Part shown: positions 46,001-57,383 of the stretch, piece by piece
Layout of the letters: each line of letters opens with the position of its first letter
Numbering within the stretch: the stretch's first letter is position 1
Assembly (NCBI GenBank): GCA_029948255.1
Contig: JALIZF010001459.1
Span: 23,501 to 87,500, forward strand
Direction of reading: 5' to 3'
Length of the DNA stretch: 64,000 nucleotides
From: Telmatactis stephensoni
Taxonomy: Eukaryota > Cnidaria > Anthozoa > Actiniaria > Isophelliidae
Position numbers and translations under genes: made by a program
Notes under the pieces: generated by a model
Told to the model about the DNA's origin: nothing
What the model saw: only the letters and a program-made list of their open reading frames with translations
The model's database searches: none

Positions 46001-49000
46001 TCACGAAACAAAGGCCACTCTTTCAAACACGTTAATCGTGACTCAAGTAACTCCAATTCTAATCAAACTGATTCGAATCTCGTAAAGCTGAATAAATGAC
46101 TAACTGTTTTATAAAAACTCAAGGAAAAAACACACACGGTTTTCTCGTTAGTTAATATTTGTAATCTCACTCAAGACAGGCGAAAAATAAATTACATAAA
46201 AAGGGAGAAAAAAAAACCTCAAGTAGTTATCGATAATGATAATATTAAAGTCGGCATACGCTAGATGCCTCGAGATGTTTCTCTTGCGTCACTGAATGTA
46301 ACTTGTAACTTTAATGCCCTCGTGACAAAAGGTCCAGTCCGGAGAAGCAAAACTTATCAAACTACTAATCATCCATAAGGCGATTTCTAAGCAATTTCCG
46401 GTGAAGGAGATTTCTGTGTGATTTCAGTTAATGAGGGTTTAACAAGCGACGTTTGATCTGTTTGCAAGGTCATGATTTACGAGACCGAAAACCAATTAAA
46501 GCCGGAGAAAAAGGTAGGCGCTCTTCTGCAAGTTATTAGATTGTTACAAGATAAATAAATAAATAAGTACTCATTAATGGGTATTCTATACCTATCGCTT
46601 GGTTAATTGAAGCGGTGTTAAGGTGAACAAAAGTTTCAACCACTCTCTCATAGTAAAACTAAACTTTCTCTTCATTTCATAAACACCTAAAGCAAACACG
46701 TTCAATGACAGTCATGAATTCAAGCAGATCTCAGTGCTCCGATCCTAACTGACCTCGCTCAGACCATTTGCACGATTTATCATTATTCTCTTTTCTCATT
46801 TTTTTTTCATTTTGTCAGTAATTGAGCTGCACCAGATTTTAGAATAAAGACTCAAGACACCTAAGTTGTTTCAAAGAAAGATAACCCAACCCAAACCCCT
46901 AACTTGAAACATTTGTCATAATGAAAAGAAAGTTTCCTTGATTTTCTCAAAAGGCTACAAGCGGATATTTTGTTAACAAGATGCTATCTAGATCAATAGG
47001 GGGTCTGTCTTAACCAGAAGGGGTGTTCAAGGTGTATTTAATGACCTGGCAAATATAAAATATATATGATATATATATACACCTTATCCTTAGTTCTCCC
47101 TTGGAGCCAAACGACTTTTAATATCTCACTAATTGTAGTAGTAACTTTGAGAGTCATTTTTCATTTTTGGTCATTACAAGACATCTTGCAAATGAAGTAA
47201 TTAATATGGACAATTAAGATGTGATAATTGAACACTTCGTTCTGTCATGGTAATCAACTTGCCTTGTTGCGCGGACATTTAACTTCAAAGATTTTTTTCG
47301 GTTAAATTAATTACTCGGTTTGCGTTAGGAGATTGTTTTGGACGTGAAGTTTTATTGATGAAGTTGAAGTGAAAGTGTTAGACAAGTTTGGTGGGAACGT
47401 CGGTTCGCTGTTCATTTCGTTCCCTTGGTATTAATCCAAAAATACCAATTAACCAGGCGAGTTGTAGTGCATCTCATGCTCCAATACCCAACATAGAACT
47501 CTTCCACTTGGAATAGCGATCAACATGCCGCGTTGACTAAGCTTTTTCACAAGCGAAAAAAAGGTTGAACAACAACGGGAGGCGATCTAAAACGTCGTCA
47601 GCAGAAACGGGAAAGTCAAAACACAAAAGGCCTTTCTGGACAAGCCTTGGAAAGCTCCGAAATCAATCGGGGCGCAAGGTTAATAGGCAAAAAACCAAGA
47701 CAGGTCTAAGAAGGGCCCTGTCTATTCTTGTGCATATTCATAGCAGTCTTGGAAAGGCGAAAAACCCACGTTTATTAAGGCTTTGTACACAAGTGGTTTA
47801 AAGGTACCAAGTTAAGGGGTGTCTAGAGATGGGTGTTTTCAGCATAGTAATTAGATTAGGCCTACTAACTCTCTCATCTCACGTGTATCCAACACATTTA
47901 GTTACCATCTGTTGTACTATTTATCATTCTATTAACGATAAACAACAGCTGGTGAATGCATGCTAAAATTCCATGTGAACATTTCCACAAAGAAATGCGC
48001 TGTGAACTTAGTAATTTTGCGTTTATTCACTCCTACTTGGAATACCTCACTAAGTCCTCTCTTTGATTTGGCAATCGGAGCTATTAATAAGTTTTGTGCA
48101 CAGCTGCACTCAAAATAACCAACTCCTGATTTGATTTGATTTCAATAAGCATTGGCTGAATATAAATTCTCGGTGAACAAGCGCATTCGATCAGTCAAAT
48201 AAGAGAGGCTTTGGTGCAAGAAAGACCTCAGTCAAAGCTTTAAATCAGTTTATTAGCAAGGTTCGAATTTGTGCACTTCCAGATTACACGCCTGTCAAAC
48301 CCTTTTTCCAACTTTCAAACAGGATCAAGACTGACCAGTTTTCTACTCCACTTTGTATTTTTTTAGGATCTTTGGATAACATCTCCAGAAGTTGATTGCA
48401 CATTTTGAGGAAATCTTCTTGCAGTGTGACACTCCCATTATGGCACACCAAAGTAAGTGCAAGCAAATATTTTATCATTTGTTCACTTTGAACTTTCGAT
48501 CGTTACATTCGAATCGCTCGATTTAGATTCGATTTATGAACAGTGAGAAGTAATACAGTTCATCCTGTAGTGGTTTTTCATCTTTTCATGTATGTTATCC
48601 AAGAATTTCGAAACCTTTGGTTTCACTTTCTGGCGATTTGGCAGTAAAACGACACTCGTTGTAACATCAACACAAATGGCGTAACACTTCTTTCACAGTT
48701 TTTGGGTTATTTTCTCGAAGTCTTAACTAGGCAAATTTACAATGATTACTTTTCTAATCGAATTCTTCATGAGCTATTCTTCTTTGAGGTTTGACTTTTG
48801 TCTAGTCACAGCATGAACACTTTATATCTTCTCGCCTGATACACCTCGTATTCTAAAAGAGCCTAATTATGGCTCTGAAAAGAGGGATGAGTCCATTTTG
48901 AGGTTGTGCCAGTTGTAGGTAGTCCATACACCACTACCAACTAGTATTATAACATGGTATAACATAGAGGTCGGGACTTTTCTTATACAAACTAAAATTT

Positions 49001-50673
49001 ATCTCACCACTGAAAACCTGAATTAAATTTCGCTTGCCACATAAGAAGTTAAAAGCTTTGTGTTGTTACAAAAGTATTGTAAACTTGCCAAAAGTATACT
49101 TTCTTCTGCATGAATGCTTGCTTAAATTCGCATGAAACTGCGAATTTTTCCGAGTTAAATAGGCTTTATGTTCGATTCTACAGAGGCTGGCGTATGATTT
49201 TTCAATTGTTCTTTGGGTCATTTAAAAATGGTGTAATTTTTGTTATTTTCACAGTCTATTCAGAAAGTGGGCGGTAAGTTTACTGAATGGATTCGAACAC
49301 GACTAGAAATCCAAGCAAATCGGGTGGTTGGATGGTTGAAGTTCTCCTCAATACCAGAAAATCTCAAAACCTCATACAAATGATTAAAAAAAATAAAAAA
49401 ATAAAAGAAAATACTCTGGAAAAGAAACAAAATATATCAAAACATGAATTAGTAAAGATAGCTTTTAGGTTATTTTATTAAGGTTAGCCCTGGTCTAAAG
49501 TTTTTCCGATCGAAAAAGTTTATCTAAAAACTATACATTGTGAGGATTAATTTCTGAATTGAATGACCTCGTGAAATTGAAATCGCCACTCACAAAAGTT
49601 AATTAGCAAGCTATTTAAGTTAAGCAAGCCTAAAGATCGAGCGCTTTTGCGGCCATAAATTGTTACTGATATAATGATATGATAAAATCAGCGTTTTTAG
49701 AATTAATATAAAGGTAATTCAGTTCACTATTTCATGGGCGGTAACTTATCTTTAACACCTTAAACTCCGCGCCATTCTAAAAGGTCCTCATTATCTGATC
49801 ATGAATTTATGGTTTCGCCATTTCGAAATATAAAAACTTGAACGGTTTCTTCAGAAAAAATCATAAATTCTGCTTAAAAGGAAGCGAGGAATGATTTTGT
49901 CATTGTAGTTGAGTTATATACATTAGCTCGATGATTGTTTTTTAAACACATAAGCCACATGCAAAAGAGATGCAAAAATACAATTGACCCATTTTGCCGA
50001 GCACTCGTACCATAGCAACGCCACTAACACGAAAACTTTTGATGGATTGAAAATGTCTTTGTTCATGGAGATTGTTATTCAGTTATTCAAATTTGCTTAT
50101 ATGAAATATAGCCCTCTTTGAAGAACAAACACTATCTTTTTCAGTATTGAAAGAAAACTCGGTTTATGTAGTATGCGAGAAGAAGCTCATTCATTATCGA
50201 CACATTTATCAGTTTTTTCGATCTATTAAGAAATAATTGTAGGAATATTTTATCGGTAATCAAAACAAGCCAATTTGAGCGCTTTGTTAAGATGATATTA
50301 GAAACGCTAGTACTTCAGTATATTCTGACTATTAGTTTAAGCAAAAGGTAAACAATAAGATTCTTAAACTTAATTACTACCGTTATCAGCCAAATCTCTA
50401 CTATTTAATTTTTTCTATTCTTTTGAAATAAATTTCACTCCTTTTCATTTCCAAAACAAAAATCAATAACTTAAGTTGCCATAAATTTCACGAGTTTATT
50501 TATCAAACAACCGCGCGATATATTTATTTGTCGTTTTTGTCCGACTTTATTTGTTTCGCTGTTTGTCCATTTAACTTTATTTATCTTCCATCATTACGAG
50601 TTTCTTTTGTAATGAAGACTTTCCGGGCAAGGCGAAGCGAAAACCCTCTACATTTGTTTACTTTAATCTCCAC

Positions 50674-51140
50674 TTAAGCCCGGTTCACACTAGCGACACA
50701 AGCATAAGTACGCTAGTACAAGCAACATATGCAGACTCAGTGTTTTACTGCTCATTAGCAGTGCTTGTCTTTTCAGTAACGACACATAAGTACAAGCAAC
50801 ATACACAGACTCAGTAACCCATACTACTCATTAGCAGTGCTGGTCTTTTCACTAGTGACACAAGCATAAGTACTCAAGCAACGTACACAGACTTTTACTG
50901 CTCATTAGTAGTGCTGGTCTTTTTTCGCACCTACATGATAAATGGGATACTAAGTCCACGTCCATAAACTAGTCCGGATAAGTTTGAAAACAAATATTTT
51001 TTTCCTTTGGTAACCTTCCATCCATAGTAACTAAAAAGTTTTTCTTTTGTCGGCGATGCGAAAACGGGGGGAATGGGTTCAGCCTGACTGTCAATGTTGT
51101 TTCTGATTGTGATTGTATCGCTAGTGAGAGCTGGCCTTAA
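50674..51140. mobile_element. TTAA-flanked MITE just upstream of the Pax-C-like exon
   Basis: TTAA at 50674-50677 and 51137-51140 flank GCCCGGTTCACACTAGCGAC and its inverted counterpart ATCGCTAGTGAGAGCTGGCC. Inside are three tandem units of about 100 bp with TAAGTACAAGCAAC, ACACAGACTCAGT and GCTCATTAGCAGTGCTGGTC. The right end is about 255 bp from the paired-domain exon. Confidence 0.7.
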
Positions 51141-51395
51141 GCTAGGAAAATTAACTTTGGTGTTGAGAACAAATGATTACTCTTTTGAGTTTTGGTTTAA
51201 ATGTAGTATATTAAAAAGGTTTATAACCTTACTGAAACGAAATTTTATTCATTTTTCTCACATAACATTCTAAACCCCGACTAAAACCTCCCAAACACGT
51301 TTTACAGCCTGTTTCGCAAAAACTCTACAATTAGCTTTCACACCAAATCGGCTTTAAACCCGTTTTTCACCTTTTAACATTTTAATTGCCTTTAG

Positions 51396-52073
51396 TTCCA
51401 GTTCCATTTCATCTTCAATTCCAAAACCATGGAGGAATGAACCAATTAGGGGGAGCCTTTGTGAATGGCCGACCACTTCCAGATTATATTCGCCACAGAA
51501 TCATCCAACTCGCTGCGTATGGGGTCCGCCCTTGTGAAATTTCTCGACGTCTACTCGTATCGCATGGATGCGTCAGCAAAATACTAGGGCGATACTACGA
51601 GACGGGGTCCATAAGACCTGGATCTATTGGTGGTAGCAAGCCCAAAGTTGCAACCCCACCGGTTGTCTCCAAGATCTTACAGTACAAACAACAAAACCCC
51701 ACCATTTTTGCCTGGGAGATTAGGGACCGTCTTGTTGAGGAAGGCATTTGCGATCGTGAAAATACACCAAGCGTCAGCTCCATTAATCGAATACTGAGAA
51801 ACAAAGCTGCCGAGCGAGCTGCACAGTTTGCTATGCTGGAACGAGAGCGTCAGCATCTTGCTAGCTTGTATGGACTACATCCCTGGGGAGCGCTGTCCGA
51901 GCCCCAGATCCAGTGGAGCTATCCAACCTACCATCACAACCAGACAGGAGAGGAAGAAAGATTGATGCAGCACGATTTGGAAAGGAAGATTCTAGCCGAA
52001 GCTTACCCAGAAGAGGTGATGTCAAAGTCATCAGATTATGACAGAGAAGATTCTCATAAAGTACCAACCAAGG
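51396..52073 (+). CDS. paxC: Pax-C-like, paired-domain exon
   Basis: The acceptor is ttttaattgcctttag, with an in-frame TAA just upstream at 51383, so the true start must lie in an upstream exon unless ATG 51437 (MNQLGG) is used. Both paired subdomains are complete (about 51431-51805). A linker follows, with a predicted helix ([19 protein letters not shown]) and a HPWG motif, and then an acidic region. The exon ends in phase 1 at donor GTAAGC. Confidence 0.87.
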
Positions 52074-53535
52074 GTAAGCAAAATGTCATTTGTTGACTTT
52101 GTTGAATTCTTCCTTGGCTCGCATTAATACTGTATATAGTTAATGCGCTTATTTTCTTTCGTTATATAAATAATAAAATTAATAAATAATCTCTACAGCA
52201 TATCCACAGTGGTTCTTCATCTGCTGACACTCACACTCACTACTTCTACATTAAATATTTTGCCTATACATCGCTCAACTCACGTTGATTTTTGCTCAAT
52301 GAACAAGAACTGAGAACCAAGAATAAGTGGATTTGAGATTTACTACACATAACCTCATCCAAATATTGAATTTTTATTTTTCAAAAAATGTTTTTACCAA
52401 ATATGGACTTTCTAATTCTGATCAAGATCGAGGTGACATTTTTTCTAAATTTCATCGAGTTTCTGTTCTTTCCAAACATGAAGGATACTTAAGATATCTC
52501 TAGTAGAGATATTAAGTTGACGTAAATGACTTTTCTAAGAAAATATTTGATGAAAAAAACAGTAGATCGAAACTAATTACCTTAATTCTTTAGCAATTTC
52601 AGAGGAATCAACATTAACAAAAAGAGTAGTCGAGAGACAAGAGGAAGAAAACCCCTTGGTCGGAAAAACTACCGAAGAACGAAGTATTCCCGACGACTCC
52701 GAATTCCGCCGTAACCATGACGACGTCAACATAAAAGTCGACGACATCAGTACGAATGACAGTAACTCCGTCCATGACGTCAGTAGCGACGACGAGCGAA
52801 TGAAAAATGACGATATCCAAGCCAATCAGAAAAGAAAATTGAGAAGAAACAGGACGACTTTTAGTCCAGATCAATTAGAAATGTTGGAAAAAGAATTTGA
52901 AAAATCGCACTACCCGGATGTTGCTACTCGAGAAGAGCTGGCCAACAAAATCGACATGTCAGAAGCAAGAGTTCAGGTGAGTAAAATATTGTTTACTCGT
53001 CCGGCGGAGACTTTTCGTCCATCATAAAATGAAGACAGATCCGCCGAGTGAACACTCAAACTAGCGTATTGTTTATAACTCAAAGAATTAGTCTAGGGTC
53101 ACCATTCAGTTTTCACTCCACCGAAAGACTTTCTTTTTTTAATGACATTAATGAGTAAGAGGATCAAAGTGCGAGAATTTTAGGTCCCCAGGAAACTCAA
53201 ATTCGCTTGTTACAAGTAACTCACGACTTTTTTCTTTTCTCTTTTAGGTGTGGTTCTCCAATCGCCGAGCAAAATGGCGTCGACACCAGAAAATCGCCAA
53301 CATGCCACACATGAGCCACCACTCCTTAGTGGGCAGCTGTTTTCCAATGTGTCGTGAATGCGATATGGCTGATAGACAATGTTCTCTGCTTGGCAGCCAC
53401 TATGACCAAACGCTAAATTCTCTAGAAATGATTTCAAGAAGAGACATGGCATCAACTTCGACGACCACTTCCATGATGCAATCAGATACGTCGAGTACTG
53501 GATGTGGCCAAGAATGTTCTTGTTCGCGAGTTTGA
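51396..53535 (+). CDS. paxC: Pax-C-like gene (paired domain + homeodomain), first exon missing
   Basis: Pax transcription factor; three coding exons found: 51396-52073, 52594-52976 and 53248-53535. Numbering from the Val completed at the first junction gives 449 residues. The paired domain is about 13-137 ([69 protein letters not shown]). The homeodomain is 309-368 ([24 protein letters not shown] with the Pax-typical S50). Paired-domain motifs and the KRKLRRNRT pre-homeodomain resemble Pax4/6, pointing to cnidarian Pax-C. H at paired position 47 and the TREELA stretch recall Pax3/7, so Pax-D is the alternative. No octapeptide is visible. The tail after the homeodomain is short and Cys-rich. 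The opening exon was not located; the incoming phase 1 matches vertebrate Pax genes. Confidence 0.87.
52074..52593 (+). other. Pax-C-like intron between paired-domain and linker exons
   Basis: 520 bp, AT-rich, with no repeats recognised. Confidence 0.8.
52594..52976 (+). CDS. paxC: Pax-C-like, acidic linker and homeodomain residues 1-46
   Basis: The acceptor is attctttag. A second phase-compatible acceptor (caatttcag) lies 9 nt downstream, so the exon may instead start at 52603. It encodes a strongly charged Asp/Glu-rich linker, the basic QKRKLRRNR and the homeodomain through RVQ (52839-52976). The donor is GTGAGT. The intron sits between homeodomain residues 46 and 47, as in the two Dmbx genes. 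Confidence 0.88.
52977..53247 (+). other. Pax-C-like intron within the homeodomain
   Basis: 271 bp with a GTGAGT donor and a strong polypyrimidine acceptor. Confidence 0.85.
53248..53535 (+). CDS. paxC: Pax-C-like, terminal exon (recognition helix, short Cys-rich tail)
   Basis: The acceptor cttttctcttttag is strong. The exon encodes [15 protein letters not shown] and then about 80 residues, with Met/His/Ser runs, a Cys-rich patch (CFPMCRECD) and a terminal [10 protein letters not shown] before TGA. It is much shorter than the Pro/Ser/Thr-rich transactivation tails of bilaterian Pax6. A possible ATTAAA polyadenylation signal is at 53862-53867. Confidence 0.87.
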   Translation: MWFSNRRAKWRRHQKIANMPHMSHHSLVGSCFPMCRECDMADRQCSLLGSHYDQTLNSLEMISRRDMASTSTTTSMMQSDTSSTGCGQECSCSRV

Positions 53536-54111
53536 AAATTCCAAAATCCGACGTCCAATTCCAATTTCAGATATTCCATTTGCGAGATATTGCTAGTGAC
53601 CGAGACAATTTTGAGCTTCCAATGGACACTATCAAAAATTGGTAGCAAGTCCAATGTAATCGCAGTTTAATTCTCGTACGCGTCTTTCTTCAATGACAAT
53701 TATTTTTACAATTTTCAAGAAAATTCCTAATGCCCAGTGAAAAAATTTCAATTGTGTAGAAAATCGAAAACTTGAAAGCTAATCACGTGACAATGCAATG
53801 CATTTACATAACAAGAAGGGCTAATCAGGGTTGTAAATATCATGTTTTCTTGTGCAAAAAATTAAAACATTAAGTGAATCGTATCTCCAGTCGTTTTGAA
53901 CAATTTCTCTCTTTCTCGATATTATTCTTACCTAAAGGGAATCGCAGTACCTTTGAGGGAATTGAAGGGGGTTTGGCGAAACCCCACCCAGCACAGCTGC
54001 TTAATACAAATATCTTTCGTATATTAGTTATTATCCCCGACAAATTGAATATGCATCAAAAACTCGTATCAAAAATATGTCTCTTTGAAGCCCACAGAGG
54101 ATTTCACATGG

Positions 54112-54236
54112 AGGCGAGTTGTTCCTGGTAGCAGGGATAACTCTTTTGTTTTGTGTCCCCCAGGGAAAAGAAAACAAGAGTTATCCCTGCTTCCAGGGAC
54201 AACTCGCCTCAGTTCATTTGAACGGGCCCTAATTGA
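54112..54236. repeat. Hairpin with CGAGTTGTCCCTGG arms
   Basis: GGCGAGTTGTTCCTGGTAGC and AGGGATAACTCTT pair with AAGAGTTATCCCTGCTTCC and AGGGACAACTCGCC. The right flank TTTGAACGGGCCCTAA matches the end of the 30346-30695 element family. Confidence 0.65.
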
Positions 54237-55003
54237 ATAACTGAGGTGTTGTCTTGATAAGACCCTATACCAGTTTTCACCAAAAAGTGGGCACGAAGTG
54301 GCTGTTGTGTGCAGCCGGAGTGAAATGTGTTAAACTGGATTGCAAACTCTGTAGAATCCGTCAATATGGCTGAAGCATTAAAATGCACTACGCAGTGCTC
54401 TGAACAGATTACAACGGGTAGCAGTTACTCGAAAAAAATCAAATATATTTCTGATGGACGATGATAGCGATGGACTGTAATTCCATTTTTGAAATAAAAC
54501 GTTTGTTTGGAATCAATTTCTTTTCCATATCAACCAACCCATCCACCCATTTTTTGACTCATGGATGGCCAGTAACTCGAAAAATAGAAATGTCTTGCGC
54601 AACTTGACACTGATTGCGCTGTTAAAGGTTTTCGAAGATATAATTGTATTAAGGACACTTTACTGGAGGTCAGAGAGATCAAAATAGACTAACAGAGTTC
54701 CAACTAAACAGACAAACGCATGCGCAGAGTAAACCCCGCATCCAGATTCGCGAAAGATTTCGATGCAATTAGACTAGGCCTAGGCGCATTTTCGAAAAAT
54801 CAGATACCTGGAGGCATTTTGGGGTAGAGGCTGGTAACATAACTATTCTAAACTGATTTTTCATGCTGAATGCGAATATGACTGTTACCAAGACGTATTC
54901 TGCAATCTTATACGTGTAAATGACGTATTTTGTGAATTGCTACAGTCATTTCATACTAACGGCTTTTTCATGTAATTCCAAAAGTTCCCAAACTTAAAAA
55001 CAA

Positions 55004-55165
55004 TGACTATAGCTGGAAAGAGCATATCTGTGAAGTTTGAAGGGTATAAGTTGAAAAATCAAGGAGATACGAATTTTCTAAGAACAAAATTTTGTATGAA
55101 AACACTTACAGTTATGCAAGACATACCAACAAATTTCGATTTTTGTGGCTACAGCCTCGTAGAGG
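55004..55165 (+). repeat. Dispersed repeat, copy 1
   Basis: GCTGGAAAGAGCATATC, GTGAAGTTTGAAGG and TATAAGTTGAAAAATCAAGG occur here in plus orientation and again inverted at 59995-60130. Confidence 0.6.
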
Positions 55166-55394
55166 CAGTAGCCGTACTATGTCATCGTGTTTGAATTGTA
55201 AGTAACATCGTTTTATTATATGGATATCGATGAGATACCAGGTTTTCTCCAGTGTCGAAAACTTGATATCAATCACATGTGAAGATATCATATCTTTCAC
55301 GGCTTGCTATTGATTACATAATTTTTCTTTTGAGGAAGTTGTTTTTTCTTATTGAAATTTCATAGATATAAACAGAACATTACATGGCCACTTG

Positions 55395-55735
55395 GAGATA
55401 CTAATTTTCTCTTCTCATGTTCAATTTAGATATCTCACTTGTTCGCTGCGCTCAAATAATGATATATGAATGAACAGTCAAAGATAAAATTAGTATCTCT
55501 GCGCACCCATGTAATATCCTCTATATATTTAAGGAATAAAAAACGGTTTCCCGTGTTTGATAGCCTGATCAAAACACTTGTGATGTTGGGAGAACACGAG
55601 AGAGCGTAGTGGAAGCACGAGCGGCCGTAACTAACACGCAAATAGACGAAAATAGGAAAAAGAAAACACTGGCGAAAAAACAAATCGACGTGAGCGTGTT
55701 TGATACTCTCATTAAACACGGGTTTTCAGCCAATC
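55395..55735. repeat. Repeat with GTGTTTGATA/AAACACGGG motifs
   Basis: TTCCCGTGTTTGATAGCCTG, GCGTGTTTGATACTCTC and AAACACGGGTTTTCAGCC recur in opposing orientation. CTAATTTTCTC and AAAATTAGTATCTC also form inverted copies. It looks like a composite of non-autonomous element ends. Confidence 0.45.
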
Positions 55736-55779
55736 AGAGCGCGCGTTATATAAGAGTTATTTTATAATCCTGAGTATTT

Positions 55780-56117
55780 AGAGTGCATTTCATATTTCTG
55801 TGAAATAAGATCAAGTTATTTGTGCCTATTTAGTTGCTATTTAGTTACTGCCATTGAACCAGAACTTTCTTATAATAGCAATACACTGGATGTGTAGAAA
55901 GTCTGTTTCAATGAAAGAGACAATGAAGGTTCATTTGAAGTAATAAAGTAATTAAAAGCTATTATGCAAAGTCATTTGTCTCAATTTTCTTGTGTATTTG
56001 GTGTCTCCAGTGTATTGCTATTATAAGAAAGTTCTGGTTCAATGCTAGTGACTAAATAGCAACTAAATAAGCACAAATGACTTTGATCTTATTTCACAGA
56101 CATATGAAATGCACTCT
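55780..56117. mobile_element. Foldback element (copy 1, both arms)
   Basis: The left arm starts AGAGTGCATTTCATAT and continues through CAGAACTTTCTTATAATAGC and AATACACTGGA. The right arm (56005-56117) is its inverse, ending ATATGAAATGCACTCT. The arms are about 110 bp with a middle of about 115 bp. Confidence 0.75.
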
Positions 56118-56806
56118 AACACTTTAAAAGATTCCTTGTTTAAAAATTATTTAAAAAAATAATGATTAACATTTAGTTATACTCACTACCTCAGTGACCG
56201 TGGCTTTTGGGTAGAAAACGGACACTATAACTCGAAAGGCTCCAACGAGACGGCGGAAGTCAACCTCACCGCCGATACATTAACCATCAAATATTGAATC
56301 GAAGCATGGCATTTATTGTAGCACATGATCGAATGAAGTCTTCTTTTAGACTTCTTTGCTGCCCCAGACAATGGCGTGTTGTATTGCACAAGCAAAGCCC
56401 GATTTGCTTCCCGACAATACTACATCTACAAAGATGTATAGCAGAAGAAAACTACGAAAAACCCTCATTGAAGGAAAAACAAGTTCCAAGAAATTGTTGC
56501 CTTGTTGCTCTCTATAAAGACAAATACTGAAATACACGTGTTGATTTCAAATAGAACATTTATGTGACAATAACAGCTAATTAGACAACCACTTCAAGCT
56601 TTGTCTTATTGAAATTGCACTTGATTTCAAGTACGTCATTTCAATTGATTATTGTTATTGTATTGTTAACTTGTTCTATTGTTTTATTTTCTATTGTTTT
56701 ACAGCGAGTGTAGCAATTCAATAGGATTCCAATAGAATCTAATAGGATCTTACACCAGCTGCTACACCACCCACTAATTGGCCACTTACACTGGTCATGT
56801 GACCAT

Positions 56807-56990
56807 AGAGTGCATTTCATATGTCTGTGAAATAAGATCAAGTTATTTGTGCCTATTTAGTTGCTATTTAGTTATTTAGTTACTACCATTGAACCAGAAC
56901 TTTCTTATAATAGCAATACACTGGATGTGTAGAAAGTCTGTTTCAATGAAAGAAACAATGAAGGTTCATTTGAAGTAATAAAGTAATTAA
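56807..56990. mobile_element. Foldback element (copy 2, left arm and middle only)
   Basis: Nearly identical to 55780-55965, with an extra AGTTATTTAGTTA insertion; the right arm is absent. Confidence 0.75.
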
Positions 56991-57327
56991 GGAGGCTTCC
57001 TACAATTTTTCTTGTGCTCGACCGGTCAACTTGAAACGGCTGTAGTTCTTACATGAAAGCACCCACAGTTATGACCTTTCGTCCACTTACTACATAAAGA
57101 CTGAAATTTTTATTGGTATGTGTTTTGTTTACATCAGGGTTACCATAGCGACGAAACGATGACGTCACCGTTTTAGATTCCAAGCAATTTTACGCGTTTT
57201 TCGACCTAAACTTTTAAAATGACACACAAGACGTTAATATATAGGACTTTGCCTAGCAGCATACGAGTTTTGGAGAAATTCGTATAGACAGATTTTGAAT
57301 TATTCGAGGCGCAATTTTTTAACCCCA

Positions 57328-57383
57328 AAAATCACAATTTCTAGTCTTCGATTCCATAACTTTTAAAGCAAAGCAGCATGACA
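57328..57383. repeat. Short direct duplication, partner at 57850-57906
   Basis: Both places read AAATCACAATTTCTAGTCTT, CGATTCCATAA and AAAGCAGCATGACAAC, with minor differences. Confidence 0.7.

Larger units (their letters stand above)
24454..51395. other. 27-kb gene-poor region between Dmbx-like B and Pax-C-like
   Basis: No conserved coding sequence was seen on either strand. The Pax-C-like first exon and its regulatory DNA should lie here or within repeats. Identified content is listed separately: MITEs, SINEs, a satellite array, microsatellites and old duplications. 33800-36000 and 40100-46900 are mostly unassigned AT-rich sequence. Confidence 0.5.

Noticed and set aside
51396..53535. Assignment as Pax-D (Pax3/7-like)
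   Set aside because: H47 and TREELA recall Pax3/7, but [36 protein letters not shown] and KRKLRRNRT are Pax4/6-like, so Pax-C is preferred. A phylogeny would decide.
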